Shown: piece after piece, positions 1 through 11,063 of the stretch | Position numbering within the stretch: the stretch's first letter is position 1 | Layout: each line of letters opens with the position of its first letter | Translations under genes and position numbers: made by a program | NCBI GenBank assembly: GCA_039654915.1 | Contig: CM077599.1 | Coordinates: 3,164,501-3,228,500 of the forward strand | Source of the DNA: Aquilaria yunnanensis | Taxonomy: Eukaryota > Streptophyta > Magnoliopsida > Malvales > Thymelaeaceae | Reading direction: 5' to 3' | DNA length: 64,000 nucleotides | The notes under the pieces: generated by a model | The model's input: the letters and a program-made list of their open reading frames with translations, nothing else | What the model was told of the DNA's origin: nothing | Database searches by the model: none

Positions 1-3000
1 CTTGTTTTGAAATCCCCCTTCCTCTCGTATTCAGAGTCAGGGAAATAAAGTAAGAAAAAAGTAAAGTTATGCCACGGAACTATAACCAGCGAACAACGAT
101 CAAATCTTTCCATCTTAGTAACAACTTGTGTTACCATCTTACAAAAATTAGAGAATTACAAAGTGTGGTATAATGGTCAATAACAACTATATTGTGTAAT
201 TCTCACAATAGTGATTGAAGTATGAGGGATAAAAGGCATGATCAACACATCCTTAAAACTGTTTTAAGTTGGTAACTTAGCTCCCAAGAAAAGCCTTAAG
301 GATTGCTTGTTTGTCAAGAAACCTATGGACTTTTTTGTAAGGTTTTATAAATTCAAGTACTTAATTGCAAAACTCTTAAGAAAGAGCTTTAGAGAGTTAT
401 GTGAATGATATAAATGGTATGAAAATGCAATTGGAGGACCAAATTGCTTATGGAAGACAATTATGGACAACGAAAAGCATAAAGTGTTTTAAGGACTTAA
501 GTGTCTTAGTGTAAGTCTTTGGTTGTTTATGCTTATGACTTAAGTCAAATGGAGGCATTTTGGAGTTATCCCACTCAAGCAAAGACAACCAAAGCAAGAT
601 AAAGATGGTCAACTATGGGCCATGGATTTAAGACTAAGAAACAATGGTTTAGAAACAAGGAAAATGACATAAAGCATGGTTATGGCTATTAAGGGTGTTT
701 AGTGCACTAAAGCTTGGTTAAGCCTCTTAAAGTAGCCAATTTTTTATTTGCTTCTACCATATTCGACCCACACTAGCCACCTTCACCTCCATAGCTCCTT
801 CATAGCCACCATACCTCCAAGCTTGAAGCTAGAAGCAATTGAAAGCAAGAAAGGACAATTGGAAGCTATTTGGTGTTAAGACTTGAGTATACCTAAAATC
901 CAGCTCCAATTTCAGCATACCCATTAAGGTAAGAAGTTCTCTTGCTCTCATGGATTGTTTACTGTATTATTCAAACATCCATGGAGCTAGGATTAATTTT
1001 GGAAGAGAGCCAAGTGCTTGATGAACCAAGCTTAGTGAGAAGAGTGCACTTAGTGAAGGTTTTGTCACCTAATGTGAAGTACACAGTGATGGCAGCAAAT
1101 TTAAGGGTTTCTAGAGCCCAAAGTTAGTACTAACTAGTGTTAAAACTCTCCTAAGACCAAGCTTATGCTTTAGGAAGGCTGCCATAGTGATTTGTTTATG
1201 TTTATTGCATGTTTTGTGGACTGACCAATGTTAATTGTTGCTGCTGCATACATGTGTTTGTTGTTTGTGTTTGACTGCTGTATTTGATTACTATATGTTG
1301 GATATTTGCATTATGTTTCTTGTGTTTTAGTGTCTTTGGATACAGATGATACCAGGGTTTACATTACCTTATAAATATAAGTGTTCTCCTTACTAAGTTT
1401 CACAATGAAACTTACTCCCCTCAAATCTGCCCATTTTAGGTTCAGCAGAAAAATCACATTCAAACTGACCTTTGTCATTTGAGTTTTGATCTAATATTTT
1501 AGGTATTTGAACTTCCATGTATCTAGTTGTGATCTGAAAATTTTGATGATTTTAGGAGTACATTTGGTATTTTTAGTGATGGTGCTTACTGTGTTACGCA
1601 GTAGCTATCCAATATCTTATTTCTGGAGTGCATTGTGTCTAAAGCTCTCTTGTAACTTGGGTGCTTGTTTTAGTTAAGTTAAGGCCATTATTTAGTGCAT
1701 GGATGCATGTACATGTAAGATATGTAAAGTTGAAACAAGTATGTGAACATTTGAGGACTGTTTTGCTATGTATGTGGATGTGGTGCACAAGCTATCCAAG
1801 CGTGAATGATAGGTCGCTTATTTGTAAATTCTGTTTTGGCCACATAAAGTTGCTAGATACAAGAGCATGTAATTCCAATGTGTATTGGACATATATGGGA
1901 TAGCCTTAGAGGGCTTACCCCTTGTGAATGAAGTGTTTGCACACTTATGAAATTTTGTATGGGCATAATGGTCCAAAAGTAAATGAAATTTCGACCTTGC
2001 ACTCAAAGTTCTATATCTCCTTATGTTGAATGAATCTTGGTATGATATTTTGATCACACCTAGAGTACATCTAGAGGTTTAACTAGGCTTTCTAAGTTTT
2101 TCATTTGGAGCCCTGTAACCAAAGTTATGACATTTCAAAGTTATCTGAGTTATTATACATTTAGTCAAAATTTTGTAACCAACTTAAAAAATCTATAATT
2201 TGGTTCATATGTGGGCTATTGATGTAAAATCAAATACCCTAGTTTGGTTTAAGTCTTTACTTGATAATGAAGCAAAGAAAAAAAATGGCACGTGGCTAGA
2301 TTAATAAAGTTTTTTAAAGGAAGTTTTAGGTGCAGTGGCTAGTTACTTAAACTTAACAAAATTACCTAATGTGTGGTAGCCAAGATTAAGACTTGTGCTA
2401 GTGTTTTCCTTCCTTACTGCCATGGTGTGCATAAAATGTGAATATGTGTGTAATGGTTGGACCAGTATGTATGCATTTACATAGTGCCCAAGAGGGTCAC
2501 TTGAGTTTGCACACTAAGGGTACTATTCTGATAGCCTACAGAACATACCAACCCTGAAAGTTTTAAATGCACAATTTTGGCACTATAGTTGGACTACCCC
2601 GGAGTGGGTAACAACTTGGACTGCAATAATGGTAATATAATAGAAAACATTGGATTTATTAACTACCCCTAATATAGTTGTCAATTTTTGTTGCACTGTT
2701 GAAGAGCAGTTCAACCCCATTTTCTCTTGTTGATATTTGAGAGGAGCACTAAAGTCCATCCATAACTAGGCAGCTGCTCTAAAGCTTAATTGTACTGATC
2801 CATTTTGTCAACTAATATATAATTCAGCGACCTTATGATTCAGTTAGATAACGAGTTTAATGCACGATCTTTTGTTGGCTATAATGGTTATGGTGTTTTT
2901 TACTATGCTCATCAAACAAGCTGCTGTTTTGAGTGATTGCTGTAAGTGAAATGAAAAGCTAGATGACTAAACTCCAACATAATGACTCTGATATAGTTCG

Positions 3001-4213
3001 CTCTTTTAGGCACTTGAATATTTCCCAATTATTTTGGTTTATTTATGGTTATTGCTTTTGTGAACATGGTAGCTAAATAATCCTAATGTGTTACATAAGG
3101 TAAAAATTATTTAATTGTTCGATTTTCCGCAATTTTTTCCATTCCTCTGCATGAATAACCTAATATTGGTTCGTAGTCAATATTTTCACCGTCTAGGGTA
3201 CCGATGGGACAAAGAACACCGTGCATTGGCTTCTAGATGGATTCAATGAGATCTCCAACTATTAAAGCATAGACAATATTTTTTTGCTACATTTGGCATT
3301 AGTATCAGCGATTAGCATTAAAATTTTTAAAAAGCTATTTAATGGTAATTTTTAACTTTTAACTTCATCATTTTCATCTCAATCATTGAATAAATTATTC
3401 AAAACTCTAACACTAATTGTAAAAGTTGTTCCCAAATGAGGCCTTTATATTTGTAAATTTTAAAAATGAGTTTTCTATTATTAGGACTTGCTTTAGGCTT
3501 CTTGGATGAACACTTTTCCTGGGAAATCTATTATGCAAAATCAATTGAAAATTATTTTACTTGTGAGGTTTAGGATTGATGCTACTCACACCAGCCATGC
3601 TAAGACATAGGATCTCTAATCTCATAGATAACTTATCTGGAATTTTCTTAATGTATTTCAATAAGTTTATTTTTCTTAATTGGATACAGAAAAAAATGTG
3701 AGATTCTATTAACTATTTAAATGAAAAATGACCCTTCTAAAAAAAATATGAAAATATCCCACAACTTACAGCCAAAACCACCTATTGGCAAATTCAAGAG
3801 TCAAATCTCTGTCCCTATCACTTTGGGCTAACTATAAGCAACTTATTCAGTGCCACCTTTAGCTTTATTCAATCAACTAGAGCTAGTTTCCTGCTTAAAA
3901 AATTATTTAATTATTCTAATGATGAGTCAAAATTTCTAGGACACATTTAATATCAAAGGTTTACCTTAAAAACTTGAAATATAATGGTGCTCGCGTCACA
4001 AGTGAGCATGTTAGATAAAAAAATATAAAAAAAAAGTTAACCCCTAAAAACTCATATGTTAGCATGGTGAAATAAACTTGGACTAGATTGACTTTTCCAC
4101 CTTCTTAACAAAGTACAAAGATGAAGTGCAATGCTAAATCAGATCAAAGCAAAGTTTATAAACTGTTGAACTTTAATACTTCTTATACATCCTATACTAG
4201 AATAGGGAGAGGC
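1..4213. other. Non-coding DNA, partly LTR-like, no gene seen
   Basis: No open frame here resembles a known protein; the longest ones (about 60-80 codons near 0.9, 1.7 and 1.8-2.1 kb) look like chance. The stretch from about 0.7 to 2.7 kb reads like the long terminal repeat of a plant retrotransposon: long, moderately GC, with short purine-rich phrases and no coding. I could not find matching ends, a primer-binding site or a target duplication, so this is only an impression. The part from about 2.7 to 4.2 kb is AT-rich with nothing recognisable. Confidence 0.3.
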
Positions 4214-5325
4214 ATAGAGATCATAGTTATAGATTTCAATGATCTTCATGGTGATAAGAGCAGTCAAACAATGACCTTTATATTTCAAGCTTGTGAAGAA
4301 TGAAACTTCTTTCAGGTTCTGAAATCACAGATTTCATGTTCTGAAATGACTGCTTAATGTTTCATGCTTTAAGCTAATAAAAACTATATGGTACCAATAG
4401 GTTGAAAATCATGGAGTTGACAAAGAGTTAATGGAAAAGGTGAAGTAGTTGGTTAATTCATACTATGAGCAAAATCTAAAGGAAAGCCTCCACCATTCAA
4501 AGCTAGTTAAAAGACTAGCCAACAAGGAAAAAACAATCGATATACACTGGGGAAATGCCTTTTTTCGTTTGGCATCATCTAATATCTAACATTAGGGATA
4601 TTTCTAACATCTCAAAGAATTTCTGATGAGTTAACATAAAGTTCATACAATTAGATCTTAACTTGCATATTACTTCAACAAGAAAGATGACATCAATAGT
4701 GTAAACATACAGCAAAACAATATATGAATACATAGCTCAACTAATTATGCTTGCAGAAAAGCTATCTGAACTCATGCACGGGAATCTCGGTTTAGAAAAA
4801 GATTACACAAAGGCCCTGTTTTCAGGAAGTAAAGATTCTACGGTGGGAACCAAAATGGCCAAGAATCCTAAATGTCTTTAGCTAGAGATTGTTAAAGGAT
4901 TGCAGGAACATACTAATGTCGGCGGCATTATACTGTTGCTACAAGATGACTAGGTCCCCGATCTTGAATTCCTTAACAATGGCAAACGGGTACATATCCC
5001 ACCATCAAAGAACAACACTATTTTTGTAAACACTAGTGACTTACTAGAAATATTAAGTAATGGAAGGTACAAAAATGTTCTACATCATGCAATGGTAGAT
5101 AATAATGGAAGCAAACATTCCATTACTACATTCTATAATCCAACTGGTGATGCCCTTATTTCTCCAGCCCCAAAACTTTTATATCTCTATGAATACATGT
5201 TCCAAGATTATTTGAAGCGTTATGCCATAACAAAATTTTTGGAAAAAGGCCTAAGTTTTGAGTTTATGCAGACTATGGTTAGTAGACACCATAATTTAGT
5301 CAATGGAGAAGATCTCATAAATTAA
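4214..5325 (+). pseudogene. ACC oxidase (ACO-type 2-oxoglutarate/Fe dioxygenase family) pseudogene
   Basis: Three blocks translate to the 1-aminocyclopropane-1-carboxylate oxidase family, the last enzyme of ethylene synthesis. Block 1 (4214-4315) has an IVIDF-type N-terminus and ends at a good donor, but the initiating ATG is ATA. Block 2 (4401 to about 4638) begins with a VENHGVDKELMEKV-like segment after an AG acceptor and then carries stops and a frame change. Block 3 (about 4755-5325) holds the C-terminal barrel, with EHTNVGGIILLLQDD, NNTIFVNTSDLLEILSNGRY and TTFYNPTGDALISPAP. Exon order and the 85 bp first intron are kept, so this is a decayed gene and not a retrocopy. Several in-frame stops occur. 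The iron-binding HxD is HxN here (Asp to Asn), and the Arg of the usual RxS substrate motif is Lys. It cannot make an active enzyme. Confidence 0.85.
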
Positions 5326-5708
5326 CTTATCTTGCAATAGGACTGTCCTTAATTGATTTTTTCTCTAACTTTTTTTTTCATTTTTTTTTGTCATGATTCC
5401 AGACAATAATTTGTACTTCTATATCATTAACAAGCAAATATATTATGTTTTTCTTCATATAATCTTACTTGATATTCTACCTAAGACATTTGTTGCATCA
5501 TGTTCCTCACTGAAATGAAACAAAAGTTTTAAATAGCAATTTTTTTTTTCTAAAAACAAGTAGCACCTTGGAAATCTGCATAACTCTTCATAGGAACATT
5601 TAGAGGCAAGCTAATTTTGATAATGAAAACTTTGTTACAAGAGTAGCAATACATTTAACTACTTCAATCAATAGAAACTGATGTGACTTTAAAAGCATAA
5701 AGCACTTA
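5326..5708. other. Spacer with no recognised feature
   Basis: AT-rich sequence between two pseudogenes. It contains T-runs and A-runs but no open frame, repeat or signal that I can support. Confidence 0.5.
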
Positions 5709-6660
5709 TTAACAAGGCATAACAAAAAAATTGCAAAATTTCAAGGATTGGGAAAATGTTTCAACAAACTCCTTAACACGGTAAAATAGATGATATATCA
5801 AATCTTGGGTAAAATGGACATTATGATTTAAAATGTTGTGGATGAGGTTAAATAATGAATCTATGCATACTAGTTCATCTGGGACAACATATTGGTGGCA
5901 TGAAAACAAAATGAATCTCTTTATTTCATCTTCACAAAGCAGCATATAGTATAAGGCAGAAACATGAGCTAGGTGCAAGCATTCTTTAATGATCCTTGTC
6001 AACACCTCACAAATAAGGTGATTGATTCCTTCCTTTTGAAAGACAAAAGGCTGCAAGAATCCATGAACAACAGTCTTTTGATGAAGCTTGCAGTACTGCA
6101 CTGTTGTAATTAAAAGTGAATAAAGAAGTGGTTCTTACAAAACTAAAAACTTATGAAGTAAAATTGAGCAAAGAACTTGACTTGGCCAAGAAAGCGTTTC
6201 ACCCTCCCTACTTGAAGGATGAGACATCAACATAGAAATAATTTCATCATCTACTTGGCAAAATTTAATAAGTAATAAAACCTCAACATTGTTTGCCTCT
6301 TTGTCCAAGCAAAGTTCATGGATTTTATTTGCTAAAGCTAAGGTTTTGGAAGTAGACCTAAAACACAAAACCCTATCACCTAAGCTAACTACAATTTCTT
6401 GAATTTTAGGCTGTTGAGGTCTAACTACCAGATAGTCAATCTCTATCTTCTTTGCCCATTATTTTGAGCCTTGTTCTATTTCTCCATCTTTTCCAACTAA
6501 GTCCAAACAATAATCCTCATCTTCACAAGCATCCACAGAATTTTCTGAAACCAATTCACTTGGGTACAAAGGAAGTTAAGGGAAAAGTAGATCATTAGCA
6601 GTAGTAGCACCTTTAGGCCACTCCGAAAAATAATCAAACTCTTTACCAAAATCCATGCTC
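5709..6660 (-). pseudogene. Broken coding remnant of unknown family
   Basis: Reading leftwards from an ATG at about 6657, one frame gives a protein-like sequence starting MDFGKEFDYFSEWPKG. It continues to about 6135 with only two in-frame stops (near 6577 and 6460). A second open block of 130 codons (6101-5709) has similar composition and ends in a stop. The two blocks are separated by about 30 bp that change the frame. The gap looks like an intron in sequence (gtaaga at one side, acag at the other), but about 38 bp is too short for a plant intron. Composition is even and helix-rich with many Leu, Cys and His, unlike random AT-rich reading frames. I do not recognise the family. It is either a young pseudogene or a gene fragment. 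Confidence 0.5.
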
Positions 6661-7290
6661 AAGCCAGAAATCCACTGATGCCTTATTATAGACAAAGCAT
6701 CAAACAGGTTGTGTGTGCCTATCTCTACCTATAAATCAAGCCCCACATTTTCTTTCACAACGTTTCGCGATAGTCTAAGACAAGTCCCGCCTAGAAAACT
6801 TCTCCCAATCATGAAATAAAAATGATAAAATATGTAAGTGCACCATATTGGGAAGCATTTGTAAGAACATAACCCCTAGGAAAAAGAAAGGTAAAAAGAT
6901 AGATCAGCCTAAAAACTAAAAAAATAAAAATAAAATCAAAAGCAAAAAAACACCTAAACTAAATTTTGGGTATTTCCTTCTCTTTATGACCGGTGAAGAA
7001 GAAGATAGAAAATCACCAAAGGCTTCATGGGGTTTCATGAGCAGAGAATGGAACAAGCTTGTGGTGATGGGCTTCATCATCATTCCCGAAGAGGCTACAA
7101 GGAAGGATGGATGCAGCTTGAGATTTCGGAGTTGGGTCGTTTGTGAAAATGTCAAATAGTGGAATCCATGGCTCTATCTTTCCAGTTGGCACAAAGACAA
7201 AAAGAGAGAGAAAGAGAGAGAGAGTTCAACTGAATTTTCCCATAGTGAATCGGGAAAAATGAAAATAAAAAATGTTACATGCTGTTGAGT
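6661..7290. other. Spacer with short minus-strand open frame and GA repeat
   Basis: A 79-codon minus-strand frame (7155-6916) starts MTFSQTTQLRNLKLH and ends in a Phe/Leu-rich tail. It could be a further piece of the broken gene on its left or chance. A purine microsatellite made of GA units occupies about 7201-7224. Nothing else is supported. Confidence 0.35.
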
Positions 7291-7299
7291 GTTGGAATA

Positions 7300-8704
7300 G
7301 ACCTAAAGGCACTTTAGTCCTTAAAATCGAGTGACCTGGGCAATTTACCCCTTGCATTATGACTCAGTTTGACTCGCCCCCTCAACTTGCAAAAATGATG
7401 TAATTTACCTCTTGTAGCCCACGTGTTCATCACACGATGAATGTCAAACAAACAGCGCCTTCTCGCCCTCTCTTTTTTCCATCATTTACTATTTTGATAA
7501 TAACCTCTCATTTTCTTCTTAGTCAACTTCAATCGCTCACTCTTGTTTTTTTCTCTTCCTCTTCTAATTACTCCACCTTATTTCCACTTTTTCCTTACAT
7601 ACACTCATTCCAACTTTGGTCCTCTCTGCCACTAGCCTTTAGTCTAGTCAAAGATCAAACAATACCCCATTTGATCCGAATTCAATTCTTACTTTGCAAA
7701 ACCATCATATGGTTGTTTGATTTTTTTGTAAGAAGCAATGGAAGGTTCAGGCTTTTCTTCGAGATCACAGACCTCTGCCTTCATTGTAAAGAACAGATCA
7801 TCTGGAAGTACCACTATGATAGCCCACCAAATGGAATTGCTTTTTTGTATCTGTTTATGGAGTGACTTATCACAAAGGGCTTTTGATTCAGAAATTACAG
7901 GGTTGAAGTGTTTTACTTGTTAATTGCTAGGTTTTCTATTATTTCAAAGCCAAGATTGCTCCAAACATAATGTGCATCAGGCTTATCATAACCTATGCAC
8001 GGTTAGTTGTTCTCTAGTTTATTATTTGTGCTATTTATCTTGATGGATAGTTTATTTTTCTTGAAGAAAAAGTTATGTGGAAACCAATTTATTTTGTTTG
8101 AGCTTGGCTTATAGGGTAATTGAGCTCAATTTTTTTTGCAAGAAATGTGATTATGTAGTTTGAAACCTTTTCCCAAAGAAAGATTATGTACTGCAAATCA
8201 GTCTTCAAGAATGTGTTTGTGTGTTATATGCAATGATTTATGAGTTTAAATTGCAAGTTATGAGAGGGAGTAGAAAGCATGTGGACAGGAAGAAGAGACG
8301 ACAGGAATTGAAAATGTAAGAGAGACGAGGCCATGTTTAAAACTCCTGAATAATTCCTTTGAAGAGCCAGAGGCAGATGGAATCGGAGCTAGAACAAGAC
8401 GTGGGTGAGAAGAGAGTAGAGGACAGGGCGGAGTAGGCAGAGGGGGAAGAGAGGAAAGAGAGGAAAGGGTGATTGGAGTTTGCGAGGGAGAAAAGGAAAG
8501 GTCATTGTTGAAGTGGTAAATGATGGAGGAAGAGACAACAAAAAGGTGCCTTTGTTTTCCATCCATCACGTGATCAGCACGTGGGTTATAAGGGGTAAAA
8601 TGCACCACTTTCACAAGTTTAGGGGACTAGTTAGGTCGAGTCATAGTTCAAGGGGTATACTATGTAGGTCACTCCAGTTCAGGGACCAAAAATGCCTTTA
8701 GACC
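7300..8704. mobile_element. Mutator-like TIR element, non-autonomous, with target duplication
   Basis: A 1,405 bp element with long terminal inverted repeats. The left arm starts GACCTAAAGGCACTTTAGTC and the reverse complement of the right arm starts GGTCTAAAGGCATTTTTGGT. Similarity continues through roughly 230-250 bp of each arm, including shared phrases around CCCACGTG and CCATCATTTAC. It is flanked by TTGGAATA on both sides (7292-7299 and 8706-8713; the 9-mers differ at one base). Long TIRs with an 8-9 bp duplication fit Mutator-like elements. The interior has no transposase. The open frames at 7437-7865 (+) and 8258-8614 (-) are Ser/Leu/Pro-rich readings of the arms and centre, so I do not call them genes. 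Confidence 0.8.
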
Positions 8705-8713
8705 TTTGGAATA

Positions 8714-9798
8714 TTAGTGCCACGTGGAGACCAGACATTCCCAGAGGCGTGTAGCCACATCTACCATTGTCGGTACCCTTTGCCACTCACTTTTGGGGAG
8801 TTTCAACTTTCAAGATACATAAAGCATCTTTGTCGTTCCTATTCCTGTTCTCCATCTACGATATTTTCATAGTTTGTTATCCTTCTTTTTTCTATTTCAT
8901 AGTACATTATTCCTTTTATTGGGTAGCAATAGCAATTTACATGTTGGGGAAAATAGTGAACTGTCACTAGATGTGGGAGCGAATATGTTACAAATATTTT
9001 CACTTTTTTTTTTTATCATTAAAGTTATATGGTTGAAGTAAATGTGCCACAAAATTAATGCAAATGCATTTGTAAACCATCACTATGCTCAATTCCAATA
9101 ATTGGAAGTCGGAACAATAATAACTATCAGCTGTTAATGAGTTTCAAACATGACGCATCAAGCTTCAAAGTTTTAATACCCAATTTGATTTTAAAGACCA
9201 CATGTCACAAGTTTTAAAAGTGAAATAACAATTGATATTCTACACTTCGTCGAACAATTATTTTAAAAAAAACTTACAATCACATTTTAAAGGTTTTAAG
9301 GGTGAAATAACAGTCGATATTTTACACCTGGTCGAACAATTACCAAAAGAGAGTGTTTTTTCTACTCTCTCACCTCTGTACATCCTAATAGCATGAATTT
9401 ATGTCTGTAAACTTTTTTCAATAGTTCGAAGATTGAGAGATGAAATGAATATTTGCGCCTTACATCGCATGATACTACGGGTTTTGCAAATTGTGTAAAA
9501 CGAATGTTGTTTTTCTTTGGGGAAAAAAACTCTCCTAGGCTTTACCATCCATCAGTTAAACCAATGGTAAATAGGTACTCATCCATCTACAGATGCTTCT
9601 GTTTGTAATTGTAACAAGCCTTGAGTGGCTGCCTTTTGCGTCCTTTTTTTTTTTTTTTAATATATAGCCTTATGCACAAAAAAAGGGGAATTAAATGATG
9701 GAGAATATATATATATATATTTCACCGCCAAAATAAGTACGAGGCTACATCTATTGCTACGAATTCAAATAAAAATCCCAGACCTCCCTCGCTTCACC
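8714..9798. other. Upstream region of TET2, no gene
   Basis: AT-rich flank leading to the tetraspanin gene. It contains the 82 bp duplication listed separately, a T-run at about 9645-9658 and an (AT)n run near 9706-9720. The last may lie in or near the promoter, about 80-95 bp before the ATG, but I cannot assign a definite TATA box. Confidence 0.4.
9211..9342 (+). repeat. Diverged tandem duplication, offset 82 bp
   Basis: A roughly 50 bp segment (9211-9260), starting GTTTTAAAAGTGAAATAACA and ending with CGAACAATTA, recurs 82 bp later (9293-9342) with a few substitutions. The copies are similar but not identical, so the duplication is not recent. Confidence 0.7.
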
Positions 9799-10710
9799 AT
9801 GGCGCCCTCCAACCACCTAACGGCCATCCTCTACTTCATAGCCATCCTCTGCTCCATCCCCATCATCACCTCCAAGCCCGACAACGAATGCGTCCGCCTC
9901 CTACGCTGGCCTGTCCTCCTCTTCGGAGCACTCGTCCTCGTTGTTACCCAAGCCGGCTTTGCTGGCGCCTACTACTACAAAGAAACACCCACCCCTCCCC
10001 CCCCCCCCCCCCCCCCCCGGGCATTTTACCTCTGCGTCACGGCCATACTCATTGGCCTCCACCTCTTCGTCCTCATCTTCGCATTCGTTGTTACCCGACC
10101 TGACGGCAGCTACAATGTCCCCGGAAGCGCTTACCAGGAGTACCGGCTTTCTGGGTACTCCTGGTGGCTCAGGAATCATGTTGTTAACGACAATAACTGG
10201 AACAAGATCCGAGTCTGTCTAGCTGATTCTGGTGTCTGTCGGAAACTGACCCACAATTTCCTTTCCTCCGATCAGTTCTTTACCGCTCATATATCTCCTC
10301 TTCAGGTGAGCCAACATCAACACGCCTCTGTTCTTCTGTTTCCCTGTTTCGCTTAATCATTTTGACCATATGTTTATTTTCTGGAATGAAAATGGCAGTC
10401 AGGATGTTGTAAGCCGCCAACAGCTTGCGGCTACACCTATGTGCACCCAACATTGTGGATAAATCCGGCAAATCCAATAGCAGATCCAGATTGCCACTCA
10501 TGGAGCAACGACCAGGGGCAGCTCTGCTACAACTGTGATTCCCGCAAAGCAGGGCTCTTGGGAAATCTAAGGAAAGAGTGGAGAGAGTCCAACACAGTTC
10601 TCCTTATCACTTTAGTTGTCCTCATTTGTGTCTATCTTGTCGGTTGCAGTGCCTTCAGGAATGCACAGACAGAGGAGCTCCTCCGCTGCTACAAAAGGGG
10701 TTGGATCTGA
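9799..10710 (+). CDS. TET2: Tetraspanin, TET2-type (two exons)
   Basis: Four-span membrane scaffold protein; plant tetraspanins organise plasma-membrane microdomains. Exons are 9799-10305 and 10399-10710 with a 92-93 bp GT-AG intron in phase 0, giving 272 residues. The ATG at 9799 sits in a good ACCATGGCG context. Membrane segments lie at about residues 7-24, 39-60, 75-99 and 234-254. The large extracellular loop has the plant hallmark SGCCKPPTACGY (170-181), and the protein ends with FRNAQTEELLRCYKRGWI. The closest family member I recall is Arabidopsis TET2 (At2g19580), sharing SKPDNEC and VVTRPDGSY. Three oddities: TM1 lacks about five residues (the usual GIWLA stretch); the TM2-TM3 cytosolic loop carries eight prolines encoded by a 22-C run; and Arg218 replaces the cysteine expected in CxxCKAG. 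A run-length error or a damaged allele is possible. The gene ends convergently with the methyltransferase gene. Confidence 0.88.
9997..10018 (+). repeat. 22-bp poly-C run inside TET2 exon 1
   Basis: An uninterrupted run of 22 C, preceded by CCACCCCT. It encodes most of an eight-proline stretch (residues 66-73) in the TM2-TM3 loop. The frame stays open on both sides. A change of length not divisible by three would destroy the protein, and such runs are error-prone in replication and sequencing. Confidence 0.95.
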
Positions 10711-11063
10711 TCTTGTGTAATGGTTCTGTATGGTTAGGATTATTCTCTGTTTGTAGTCTTTTGTTGCGTGTATATATATTGTAATGTGCTGCTTCTTTGT
10801 AGAATGAAGATAGGGGCAGACGATTTGGGCAAAGGAATGAATATGAGAACATAATCTCCACTTTCAGCATTCTTCAAGTATAGGAACATTTTGTTTTACA
10901 TGAAAAAGTACTTCAATAGGACAACAAATACACAAGAGTAGGGACTCATTTCATTCCACTTTACTGGACCAGGACGAACTTGAGAGAGAGAAGGGTAAAA
11001 AAGAAACATAGTACCCAAACTTACACCATTCTAGGGAAACAGAAATTGCCACCCTGTGTGCTG
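10711..11063. other. Convergent 3' ends of TET2 and the methyltransferase gene
   Basis: A 353 bp spacer shared by the 3' UTRs of two convergent genes. GTATATATATTGTAATG at about 10769 resembles plant polyadenylation-region sequence for TET2. No further gene is seen. Confidence 0.5.

Noticed and set aside
170..200. tRNA-like GTGGTATAATGG phrase
   Set aside because: No B box, acceptor stem or cloverleaf can be drawn downstream.
3280..3440. Small inverted-repeat element ending near CCCAAATGAGGCC
   Set aside because: The proposed ends match over only a few bases and no target duplication is visible.
7437..7865. 142-codon plus-strand open frame as a gene
   Set aside because: It lies in the left arm and centre of the TIR element, is Ser/Leu/Phe-rich and matches no family.
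9888..10222. Pro/Arg- and Gly-rich frames overlapping TET2
   Set aside because: They are other readings of the GC-rich exon and poly-C run; the tetraspanin frame is the real one.
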